This document shows positions 1-5,960 of a stretch of 11,949 bases of DNA, one piece after another. The position numbers and the translations under genes were made by a program. The notes below the pieces were generated by a model. The model was not told the origin of the DNA, did not search any database, and saw nothing but the letters and a program-made list of their open reading frames with translations. This DNA is from Nitrospiria bacterium (GTDB lineage Bacteria; Nitrospirota; CAKKRA01; 9FT-COMBO-42-15). The number at the start of each line of letters is the position of its first letter. The first letter of the stretch is position 1. The stretch spans positions 1 through 11,949 of the forward strand of contig CAKKST010000392.1 of assembly GCA_919903585.1 (NCBI GenBank), written 5' to 3'.

Positions 1-324
1 CTCAACCTCAAGAAGCTGCTTGGTAACCTTTACAATCGTAGCTGAAAGATCGTCTATTGTCATGCTTGATGTAATATCCTCAGCAATATCAGGGAACATT
101 ATTATCATCCTTGAAATATCGCTGGTCTCATTTTGGAGCGATGTGATTTGCTTACCCTGATCTTTGGTTATACGCTGAAAGGATTCATTGTGCCTTTGCA
201 GCTCTCCCTCAAGCGCACTGACCTTTTCCTTATAGCTGGCAGATGCAAGTAGCCTGCCAACAAAAAACCCAAAGGCCAGCGTAACAGCCGCAGATATGAT
301 TATTACAGACAATGTGTATTCCAT
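1..324 (-). CDS. N-terminal part of a membrane-anchored sensor protein, probably GAF-type (cut by window edge)
   Basis: The 108 codons from the ATG at 324-322 stay open to base 1, so only the N-terminus is present. It begins MEYTLSVIIISAAVTLAFGF, a single membrane helix at about residues 4-25 with little before it. A Lys/Glu/Gln-rich stretch that looks like coiled coil follows (residues 32-65). Residues 70-108 contain MIIMFPDIAEDITSSM and a helix like the one that opens many GAF domains. In proteins of this build a GAF domain and often a GGDEF diguanylate cyclase domain come next, but neither is visible here, so that is inference. The gene starts 2 nt after the stop of the MEMO-family gene. 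A purine-rich ribosome site (AGGGGTGG, about 335-345 on the minus strand) lies inside the end of that gene, so the two are probably cotranscribed and translationally coupled. Confidence 0.6.
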   Translation of the reverse strand, partial: MEYTLSVIIISAAVTLAFGFFVGRLLASASYKEKVSALEGELQRHNESFQRITKDQGKQITSLQNETSDISRMIIMFPDIAEDITSSMTIDDLSATIVKVTKQLLEVE

Positions 325-326
325 AA

Positions 327-1151
327 TTACTTTATCACCACCCCTGCATATCCCACTACCTGATCATAGTCTCCGCTGACCTCGCCGGAGGTCATGTATT
401 TTATGAGTCTGGCCTCTTTTGCGCCGAGCATCCTTGCTGCATAAAGCAGCGCAGTTGTAGGCGCAAAGCCGCACATAGATATATTGTTTTCTTTAATTGT
501 TTTATGCAAACCCTCAGGGTCTAATGCAAGAATCTTGTCTATGGCCTTTTTGTCCTTTGCCTTTGCGCTATCATGAGTTTCATAGTGCGTCATGTCTGTG
601 CTTGACACTATTAATACATCTCCACCCTTCTCCCCTTCTCCTTTTCTTCGCTCTAAAACTGCCTGCGCAATTGCCTCGCCAATATCCCTGCATGTCCTTA
701 AAGAGGTGTCCATAATTGTTATGGGCACAATGCTAAAGTCAGTGGTAAAATACTGTAAAAATGGTATCTGCACCTCAAGTGAATGTTCATATTGGTGGGC
801 ATGATAATCTGCACTTGCGGTCTTTGAATGCTTTAATATCAACCCCACCATTTTTGTATCGATCACCACTGCCCCATTCGGCATCACCCATTCACCTTCA
901 GGGAATACTGACACTGCCTTTCCTATGCCTGTGTGATTCGGGCCGAGGAGTATGATGGTCTTAGGTATTATAACATGAGAATATACAGCGCCAGCAACAG
1001 CGCCTGAATAGATATAACCTGCATGGGGAGAGACAACACCTATAGCCCTCTCCTTCTTAATCCCCTCTACGATAAATCTCCCCACCTCTTTTTTAAGCAG
1101 AGCTGGAGAGCCTTCATAAAATCTTCCAGCGACAGCAGGCTGTCTAATCAT
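327..1151 (-). CDS. MEMO1-family protein (AmmeMemoRadiSam system protein B-like)
   Basis: 274 aa, starting MIRQPAVAGRFYEGS, the typical N-terminus of the MEMO family. This fold is related to extradiol-type nonheme-iron dioxygenases. Human MEMO1 has metal-site residues H49, H81, H192 and C244. The equivalents are visible here: H43 in VSPHAGYIYSG, H73 in LLGPNHTGIG, H189 in SSTDMTHYETHD, and C227 in MCGFAPTTALLYAA, so the active-site set looks complete. The prokaryotic family often occurs with an AMMECR1-domain protein and a radical SAM protein, and its biochemical role is unsettled. Neither partner is in the window. I chose the ATG at 1151-1149 because GGAGG lies 5 nt upstream and family homology begins there. 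The frame stays open to an ATG at 1223, but those 24 extra residues are encoded by a GC hairpin and the end of a repeat. It is cytosolic, with no signal peptide, and is followed 2 nt later by the next gene. Confidence 0.9.
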   Translation of the reverse strand: MIRQPAVAGRFYEGSPALLKKEVGRFIVEGIKKERAIGVVSPHAGYIYSGAVAGAVYSHVIIPKTIILLGPNHTGIGKAVSVFPEGEWVMPNGAVVIDTKMVGLILKHSKTASADYHAHQYEHSLEVQIPFLQYFTTDFSIVPITIMDTSLRTCRDIGEAIAQAVLERRKGEGEKGGDVLIVSSTDMTHYETHDSAKAKDKKAIDKILALDPEGLHKTIKENNISMCGFAPTTALLYAARMLGAKEARLIKYMTSGEVSGDYDQVVGYAGVVIK

Positions 1152-1179
1152 GACACCCTCCATATGCAAGGCATTGTAG

Positions 1180-1215
1180 GGGCGAGGCGCTGCCTCGCCC
1201 TTTTTGGGCTTTTTT
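1180..1215 (+). terminator. GC-rich perfect hairpin with T-run; possible rho-independent terminator on the plus strand
   Basis: Bases 1180-1188 (GGGCGAGGC) pair perfectly with 1192-1200 (GCCTCGCCC) around a 3-nt loop. The T-rich run TTTTTGGGCTTTTTT (1201-1215) follows. On the plus strand this is the form of an intrinsic terminator, but no plus-strand gene lies upstream. It could stop antisense transcription toward nrdJ. On the minus strand the hairpin sits in the leader of the MEMO gene and has no T-run after it. Short palindromes of this kind also occur as dispersed repeats in bacterial genomes, which is an equally good explanation. Confidence 0.4.
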
Positions 1216-1218
1216 AAT

Positions 1219-1318
1219 GTCATTCCCGCAGCGTTTTTGAGCGGGAATCCAGAAAAGGAATTAGATTCCAGTTTTCACGGGAAACCATGGATTCCTGCCA
1301 GAGGCATGCAGGAATGAC
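1219..1318 (-). repeat. 100-bp palindromic dispersed repeat, copy 1
   Basis: The element starts GTCATTCCCGC and ends GCAGGAATGAC, so the outer 8 bp are an exact inverted repeat (GTCATTCC/GGAATGAC). Each end folds into its own hairpin: ATTCCCGC with GCGGGAAT at the left, and ATTCCTGC with GCAGGAAT at the right. Its reverse complement matches 5848-5947 over the full 100 bp with about 11 mismatches and no gaps (counted by hand). It has no coding capacity of its own, like a REP/MITE-type element moved in trans. The ends recall the ATTCCC...GGGAAT repeats known from Neisseria and other genomes. It lies between the nrdJ stop and the MEMO gene. The ATG at 1223-1221 falls inside its terminal repeat. 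Confidence 0.85.
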
Positions 1319-1351
1319 AAAAAAGTGTAAAGCTATTTATGAGACACCACA

Positions 1352-3094
1352 CTAACAATACTGTACATTGTTCCTGCAGGATAATACCTGCCTCTCCCTG
1401 CTTCCGCTCCTGTATACAGTTACGCCCTTGCAGCCGAGCCTATAGGCAAGTAAAAATACCTTCTCTACATCGCCCTTTTCTGCATCCTCATGGAAATTTA
1501 CAGTCTTTGATACTGCATTATCTGTATATTTCTGGAATACAGCCTGCATCCTTACATGGCCTTCAGGCTTAATATCATGGGCTGTTACAAAGAGACTTTT
1601 CACATCATCAGGCACATCAGGCATCTCCCTTATTGAACCAAAGGCCTTAATTGAGTCAATAAGTTTTTTGGAATAAAATCCCTTTTTCCTCGCCGCCTCT
1701 TCAAAATATGGGTTTACAATCCGCAGCTCCACATCATCAAGTATCTTTCTCGTATATGTTATGCCATAGAGCGGCTCAATGCCGCTTGAACAGTTAGCAA
1801 TAATACTCAATGTCCCTGTTGGCGCAATGGTTGTGGCAGTTGCATTTCTCATAGCAATGCCAGATTTATCATATATGCTTCCCTTATAATTTGGAAAGTC
1901 TCCGCGCTCCTCAGCAAGCTCCATTGAGCCTTCCTTTGCCTTCTCGCTGATAAATTTCATCAGGCCTTCTCCAATATTTAGCGCATTCTGTGAATCATAG
2001 GGGATATTTAAAAGCAGGAGCATGTCTGCAAATCCCATTACACCGAGGCCTATCTTCCTGTTGCCTTTTGTCAGCCTCTCTATCTGGGGCAGGGGGTATC
2101 TATTTACATCTATAACATTATCAAGAAAGTGCACAGCAATCTTTATAGTCCTTTCAAGTCTGCTATAATCAATCTCGTATCCATTATTCTTCTCCTTTAA
2201 CATCCTCGTTAGATTTATAGACCCAAGATTGCACGACTCATAGGGAAGAAGCGGCTGCTCGCCGCATGGATTTGTTGCCTCAATCATGCCGAGATGCGGA
2301 GTCGGGTTTGCCCTGTTTATTGTATCAAGAAAGATGACGCCGGGTTCGCCATTCCTCCATGCAGCATCAACAATGGCATCAAATATGTCACTCGCCTTAA
2401 GTATGCCCGCAATTTTATTGTTTCTTGGATTTATGAGATTATACTCAGAATTACTCTCACAGGCATTCATAAACTCATCTGTTATGCCCACAGACAGATT
2501 AAAATTAGTAAACTCCCTCGGCTCCTCCTTTGCCCTTATAAATTCCAGTATGTCAGGATGATCTACCCTCAATATCCCCATGTTTGCGCCGCGGCGAGCG
2601 CCGCCCTGTTTAATCACCTCTGTCGCTGTGTTAAATACCTTCATGAATGATACTGGGCCGCTTGCAACACCGCTTGTAGTTGACACCCTGTCATTCTTTG
2701 GCCTCAACCTGCTGAAGGAAAACCCTGTGCCGCCGCCGCTCTGATGTATAATTGCAGTGTCCTTTACTGCCTCAAATATAGAGTCCAGCGAGTCATCAAT
2801 AGGCAGGACAAAACAGGCTGCGAGCTGCTGGAGCTCCCTTCCTGCATTCATAAGGGTTGGGGAGTTGGGTAGGAATTCCATATTGGTCATTATTTCATAG
2901 AACTCTTCTTCAGCAGCGCTTGCAATAGCCTTTGGATTATAAATAAGATCAGCAGAGGCAATATTCTTTGCAACCCTGTGGAACATCTCCTCTGGGGTCT
3001 CTATGACCCTCCCCTCTCTGTCCTTTTTCAAATATCTCTTTTCAATGACCACGAGGGCATTATCTGTTAGATGGAGATTGGTAGTAACAGGCAT
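1352..3094 (-). CDS. nrdJ: Adenosylcobalamin-dependent (class II) ribonucleotide reductase, short C-terminus
   Basis: 580 aa. It reduces ribonucleotides to deoxyribonucleotides using a thiyl radical generated by coenzyme B12, which works with or without oxygen. The N-terminus (LTDNALVVIEKRYLKKD, then ETPEEMFHRVA) is that of the family without an ATP cone. Catalytic residues are visible. C94 (QLAACFVLPIDDS) and C288 (YESCNLGSINL) are the active-site redox pair. N275, C277 and E279 (NPCGE) carry the thiyl-radical cysteine and its partners. PTGTLSIIANCSSGIEP is the phosphate-binding loop region. The chain ends soon after the final barrel motif GCKGVTVYRSGSRERQVLS, with CRNNVQYC before a TAG. Many relatives continue into a C-terminal domain with further cysteines that pass electrons to the active site. 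Repeat copy 1 begins 33 bp past the stop. The start is 7 nt after the lnt stop, with GAAGAAGG at the end of lnt as ribosome site, so the two genes are probably cotranscribed. Confidence 0.93.
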   Translation of the reverse strand: MPVTTNLHLTDNALVVIEKRYLKKDREGRVIETPEEMFHRVAKNIASADLIYNPKAIASAAEEEFYEIMTNMEFLPNSPTLMNAGRELQQLAACFVLPIDDSLDSIFEAVKDTAIIHQSGGGTGFSFSRLRPKNDRVSTTSGVASGPVSFMKVFNTATEVIKQGGARRGANMGILRVDHPDILEFIRAKEEPREFTNFNLSVGITDEFMNACESNSEYNLINPRNNKIAGILKASDIFDAIVDAAWRNGEPGVIFLDTINRANPTPHLGMIEATNPCGEQPLLPYESCNLGSINLTRMLKEKNNGYEIDYSRLERTIKIAVHFLDNVIDVNRYPLPQIERLTKGNRKIGLGVMGFADMLLLLNIPYDSQNALNIGEGLMKFISEKAKEGSMELAEERGDFPNYKGSIYDKSGIAMRNATATTIAPTGTLSIIANCSSGIEPLYGITYTRKILDDVELRIVNPYFEEAARKKGFYSKKLIDSIKAFGSIREMPDVPDDVKSLFVTAHDIKPEGHVRMQAVFQKYTDNAVSKTVNFHEDAEKGDVEKVFLLAYRLGCKGVTVYRSGSRERQVLSCRNNVQYC

Positions 3095-3101
3095 ATTAAA
3101 A

Positions 3102-4688
3102 TTATACCTTCTTCCTCAGAAAATGGAAAGATATTTTTGAACGGCCTGAGGACAGTGTCCAGCCATAAAAGGCTATAATAACAGCCACACAAAGGTAGCT
3201 GAAGATATCGCCATATTTAGTGTAAATGGTCTTTTTGTGGGCATCTGATATTGCGACCTCATCTGTTATGTATGTCTCAGCAAATATATCTGTTGTTTTT
3301 ATTATCCTGCCTGAGGCATCAATTATTCCTGTTATACCTGTATTTGCAGCCCTGATAACAGGCACCCTGTTCTCTACCGCCCTGAACACAGCCATAGAAA
3401 AATGCTGGTACGGCGCAGAGGACACACCAAACCAGGCATCGTTTGTGATCGTTACCATGAGATTGGCATCCCTCTTAACAAACTCCCTTACAAGCTCTGG
3501 GAAGATTATCTCATAACATATCACCAAGCCAAATCGTGCGCCATCGGTCTTCATTATTGTATAATCTTCTCCGGGCACAAAGTCACCAATACCTTCTACC
3601 ATCTTGTTTATAAAGAACAGGATATTTGTCAGCGGGACATACTCGCCAAATGGTACAAGGTGTATCTTGTCGTATCTGTACAGGACATCTCCCTTTGGAG
3701 AGATTAAATAGGCGCTGTTTAAGAGGCCGTCTCTGCCTTTCATTGCAGGGCTGCCAATTAAGAGATACACACTATTTTGTTTTGCAAAGGTTGTCAGCTC
3801 ATTCTGATATTCCCTTTCCTGTTCAAAAAAGAATGGGGCAGCAGTCTCAGGCCATATAATAAGCCCTGCACCCTCTAATTTCGCCTTTTTTGACAGCGTA
3901 AGATAAATGTCAATCGTCTCTCTCTTGAATTTAACATCCCATTTCTTTCCCTGTTCAATATTCCCCTGAATAAGGCCTATTCGCATCTTCTTGATATTCT
4001 TCTCAGCCTCATAAAGTGATGACAATTTTATATAGCCATAACTGTACACTATTATCAAAATCAGAACCGGTATTGCTATGAGTGCGATGAGATTTCTGTA
4101 ATGCCCCCTCTCTTTCCTTCCCCTCTTTTTTATCAAGATCGCTGTCTCGGTTATGGCTATATTTACCATGACAATCAAAAAGGATATTCCATATACCCCT
4201 GTGATGTCTGCAATCTGTATGAGCTCCATAAATTCATACTGCGAATATCCCAATTGCGCCCACGGAAAGCCTGTTAAAAGGTAATTCCTTATAAGCTCCA
4301 AAGTTACCCAGAGGGACGGCCCGATTACCAATCTTATTTGCGGCGAACGGTCTTTAATTAGATTGAATAGATATGAAAAAATGGCTGTATACAATCCAAG
4401 ATATGCTGCGAGGAGAAACATTATTGTATAACTTACAGGAACAGGCACCTTGCCATAATTGTACATGGTGATTGTTACCCAGTTTATAATCACAATAAAA
4501 GAGGTGACGCCAACCAGCCAGCCAAGCCAGAAGGCATCTTTTTTATCCTTGTCCTTTAATACGGTCAGAAGCGGGATGAGCCCAATCCATGCCACAGGAT
4601 AGAGGTTAAATCTCGGGAAGGATATGGCAATCAGCAGGCCTGATGAGGCCGCTAAAAATATGTCTTTGATTTCAAAGGATTTTTTCAT
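3102..4688 (-). CDS. lnt: Apolipoprotein N-acyltransferase
   Basis: 528 aa inner-membrane enzyme that adds the third acyl chain to the N-terminal cysteine of lipoproteins, the last step of lipoprotein maturation in diderms. The N-terminal half has about six hydrophobic segments (residues 8-25, 28-45, 52-72, 86-110, 120-140, 160-185), plus one near 199-220 and a final one near 495-512. The nitrilase-like domain spans about 234-480. Its catalytic triad is visible: E281 in LIIWPETAAPFFF, K341 in YDKIHLVPFGEYVPL, and C391 in GLVICYEIIFPEL. These match E267, K335 and C387 of the E. coli enzyme. ITNDAWFG (414-421) and HFSMAVFRAVENR (429-441) are further family signatures. The length is normal (E. 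coli is 512 aa). The gene has its own promoter-like sequence close upstream and no clear ribosome site, suggesting a very short leader. nrdJ follows 7 nt after its stop. Confidence 0.96.
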   Translation of the reverse strand: MKKSFEIKDIFLAASSGLLIAISFPRFNLYPVAWIGLIPLLTVLKDKDKKDAFWLGWLVGVTSFIVIINWVTITMYNYGKVPVPVSYTIMFLLAAYLGLYTAIFSYLFNLIKDRSPQIRLVIGPSLWVTLELIRNYLLTGFPWAQLGYSQYEFMELIQIADITGVYGISFLIVMVNIAITETAILIKKRGRKERGHYRNLIALIAIPVLILIIVYSYGYIKLSSLYEAEKNIKKMRIGLIQGNIEQGKKWDVKFKRETIDIYLTLSKKAKLEGAGLIIWPETAAPFFFEQEREYQNELTTFAKQNSVYLLIGSPAMKGRDGLLNSAYLISPKGDVLYRYDKIHLVPFGEYVPLTNILFFINKMVEGIGDFVPGEDYTIMKTDGARFGLVICYEIIFPELVREFVKRDANLMVTITNDAWFGVSSAPYQHFSMAVFRAVENRVPVIRAANTGITGIIDASGRIIKTTDIFAETYITDEVAISDAHKKTIYTKYGDIFSYLCVAVIIAFYGWTLSSGRSKISFHFLRKKV

Positions 4689-4705
4689 AATCGGTGTTTT
4701 ACAAA

Positions 4706-4734
4706 ATTATATACTTGTTTTTGATGGGTTGCAA
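4706..4734 (-). promoter_or_regulatory. Predicted sigma70-type promoter of lnt
   Basis: Read on the minus strand: TTGCAA (4734-4729), 17-nt spacer, TATAAT (4711-4706). The -10 is a perfect consensus, the -35 matches 4 of 6, and the spacing is ideal. Initiation about 7 nt further on would leave only about 10 nt before the lnt ATG at 4688, so there is hardly room for a Shine-Dalgarno site, and none is seen. Confidence 0.6.
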
Positions 4735-4752
4735 AGGATTTTTTGGGTTGTC

Positions 4753-4781
4753 TTTACTAATTAAAGGTCATCAGGTATAAT
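4753..4781 (+). promoter_or_regulatory. Predicted sigma70-type promoter of the HD-GYP gene
   Basis: TTTACT (4753-4758), 17-nt spacer, TATAAT (4776-4781). The -10 is perfect and the -35 matches 4 of 6. It is divergent from the lnt promoter, with 18 bp between the two -35 boxes. The expected start near 4788 gives a leader of roughly 70 nt containing a GGGGTGGGG tract and the purine-rich ribosome site. It may drive the whole plus-strand group. Confidence 0.6.
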
Positions 4782-4850
4782 TAAAATGTTCAGGCAGCAA
4801 TAGGGGGTGGGGCCTGCAGGAGAAAACCCTTGTAATAATGAGGGGAAAGG

Positions 4851-4886
4851 CCAATTATGCCAATTATGCCAATTATGCCCATTATG
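4851..4886 (+). repeat. 9-bp tandem repeat, four units, spanning the start of the HD-GYP gene
   Basis: Three exact copies of CCAATTATG (4851-4859, 4860-4868, 4869-4877) are followed by one variant, CCCATTATG (4878-4886). Each unit carries an in-frame ATG (4857, 4866, 4875, 4884), giving the N-terminus MPIMPIMPIMND. Because the unit is 9 bp, changes in copy number keep the reading frame and add or remove Met-Pro-Ile. Confidence 0.95.
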
Positions 4887-5828
4887 AATGATGAGCTTAA
4901 AAATACCCTTATTGTAGACAGTGACTTCCACATAAGACAGAGCATCCGTTTCTTCCTTGAAAGAGACGGCTATATAGTAGATACTGCTGGAAACGCAAAC
5001 GAGGCCATTTATAAGACAAAGAATAACCAGTATAATGTAATAATTGCCTCATATAATCTATCTGATCTGAAAGGCATAGACCTCTTAGATACCATTCATA
5101 ATAATAATCCCTCATCAGGTGAATTGATCTTTATCTCTGATACCCCTGATATGAAAGAGGCAATAGCCTCTATCAGAAGGGGCGCCTTTGACTATCTGTC
5201 AAAACCCTTTGAAATAGAAAAGATGTCCTTTTTAGTCAATAGGGCTGTAGAGAAGCAGAAGCTGATTAAAGAGATTATTAATCTCAAAAGCAGTTTCTGG
5301 GGCCCCCTGAAAAATGTGGTAGCAGCCATAGATGCAAGAGACCATTTTCTCAGCGGCCACTCTGAAAAGGTAAGGGATTATGCTGTAAGGATTGCCTATG
5401 AAATGGGCCTTTCAAAAAAAGAGACAAAGGATATTGAGCTTGCCGCCCTGACCCATGATATAGGCATGATAGGCGTCCCGGTAATATTTATTGGATCAGG
5501 GCTGTCAGAAAAGGACAGGGAGCATATAAGGATGCACCCTGTAATAGGCGCAAGGATATTAGGAATGAATCCCTTATTTGAGCCTGTTCTTCCTTTGGTG
5601 TTAAACCACCACGAGACATACGATGGCACAGGCTATCCTGAAGGCCGGAAGGATGATTATATTCCTATAGGCGCGGGGATAATCGGGATTGCTGAGGTAT
5701 ATGATGCAATCACCAGCGACAGGTCTTATCGTGAGGCAAAGAGCAGGGATGATGGGAGAAATGAGGTTTTAATGGAAGGCAGAAAGTTTCATCCTGATAT
5801 AATCAGCGCCTTTAAAAGGATCTTTTAA
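4857..5828 (+). CDS. Pseudo-receiver / HD-GYP protein (putative c-di-GMP phosphodiesterase)
   Basis: 323 aa, cytosolic. Residues 16-135 form a CheY-like receiver that keeps an acidic start (LIVDSD) and K116 (LSKPF). The phosphoacceptor Asp is replaced by S65 (NVIIASYNLSDLKG), so phosphorylation at the normal site is not expected. Residues 148-323 form an HD-GYP domain: H168 (SGHSEKVRDYA), H200-D201 (THDIGMIGVP), H227 (MHPVIGARIL), and the signature HHETYDGTGYP (251-261). HD-GYP enzymes hydrolyse c-di-GMP at a two- or three-metal centre. Metal ligands appear present, but the lysine of the usual HDIGK motif is M204, which could alter phosphate binding. The first ATG is favoured because AAAGG lies 6 nt upstream (4846-4850); the other three repeat ATGs have no such site. 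The next gene starts 132 bp downstream, beyond a repeat, and encodes a histidine kinase. Confidence 0.9.
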   Translation: MPIMPIMPIMNDELKNTLIVDSDFHIRQSIRFFLERDGYIVDTAGNANEAIYKTKNNQYNVIIASYNLSDLKGIDLLDTIHNNNPSSGELIFISDTPDMKEAIASIRRGAFDYLSKPFEIEKMSFLVNRAVEKQKLIKEIINLKSSFWGPLKNVVAAIDARDHFLSGHSEKVRDYAVRIAYEMGLSKKETKDIELAALTHDIGMIGVPVIFIGSGLSEKDREHIRMHPVIGARILGMNPLFEPVLPLVLNHHETYDGTGYPEGRKDDYIPIGAGIIGIAEVYDAITSDRSYREAKSRDDGRNEVLMEGRKFHPDIISAFKRIF

Positions 5829-5847
5829 GATAAAATCTGCCCCTTTT

Positions 5848-5947
5848 GTCATTCCTGCATGTTTTTAACAGGAATCCAGGGTTTCCCGTGAAAACGGGAA
5901 TCTAATTCCTTTAATAGATTCCCGCTCAAAAACTCTGCGGGAATGAC
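5848..5947 (+). repeat. 100-bp palindromic dispersed repeat, copy 2 (inverted relative to copy 1)
   Basis: Begins GTCATTCCTGC and ends GCGGGAATGAC. It aligns along its whole length with the reverse complement of 1219-1318 at about 89 of 100 positions. Three hairpins can form: ATTCCTG/CAGGAAT at the left, TTCCCGT-GAAA-ACGGGAA in the middle, and ATTCCCGC/GCGGGAAT at the right. It sits between the HD-GYP and kinase genes. Its last bases supply a misleading ATG (5943-5945) in frame with the kinase. No obvious target-site duplication was seen. Confidence 0.85.
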
Positions 5948-5960
5948 AGGAAAAAGTATA

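Noticed and set aside
1152..1223. 24-residue N-terminal extension of the MEMO protein
   Set aside because: It is encoded by a GC hairpin and the tip of a dispersed repeat, while a well-placed GGAGG and family homology favour the ATG at 1151.
2294..2650. 118-codon plus-strand open frame inside nrdJ
   Set aside because: Shadow of a highly conserved enzyme gene; its translation resembles no protein family.
4827..4844. Hairpin CCCT/AGGG that might mask the HD-GYP ribosome site
   Set aside because: Only 4 bp of stem with a 10-nt loop; too weak to claim as a switch.
4838..4891. Possible 17-codon leader peptide (MRGKANYANYANYAHYE) overlapping the HD-GYP start
   Set aside because: Its closest ribosome site (AGGAG near 4819) is about 15 nt away, and the repeated Ala-Asn-Tyr merely reflects the 9-bp tandem repeat read in another frame.
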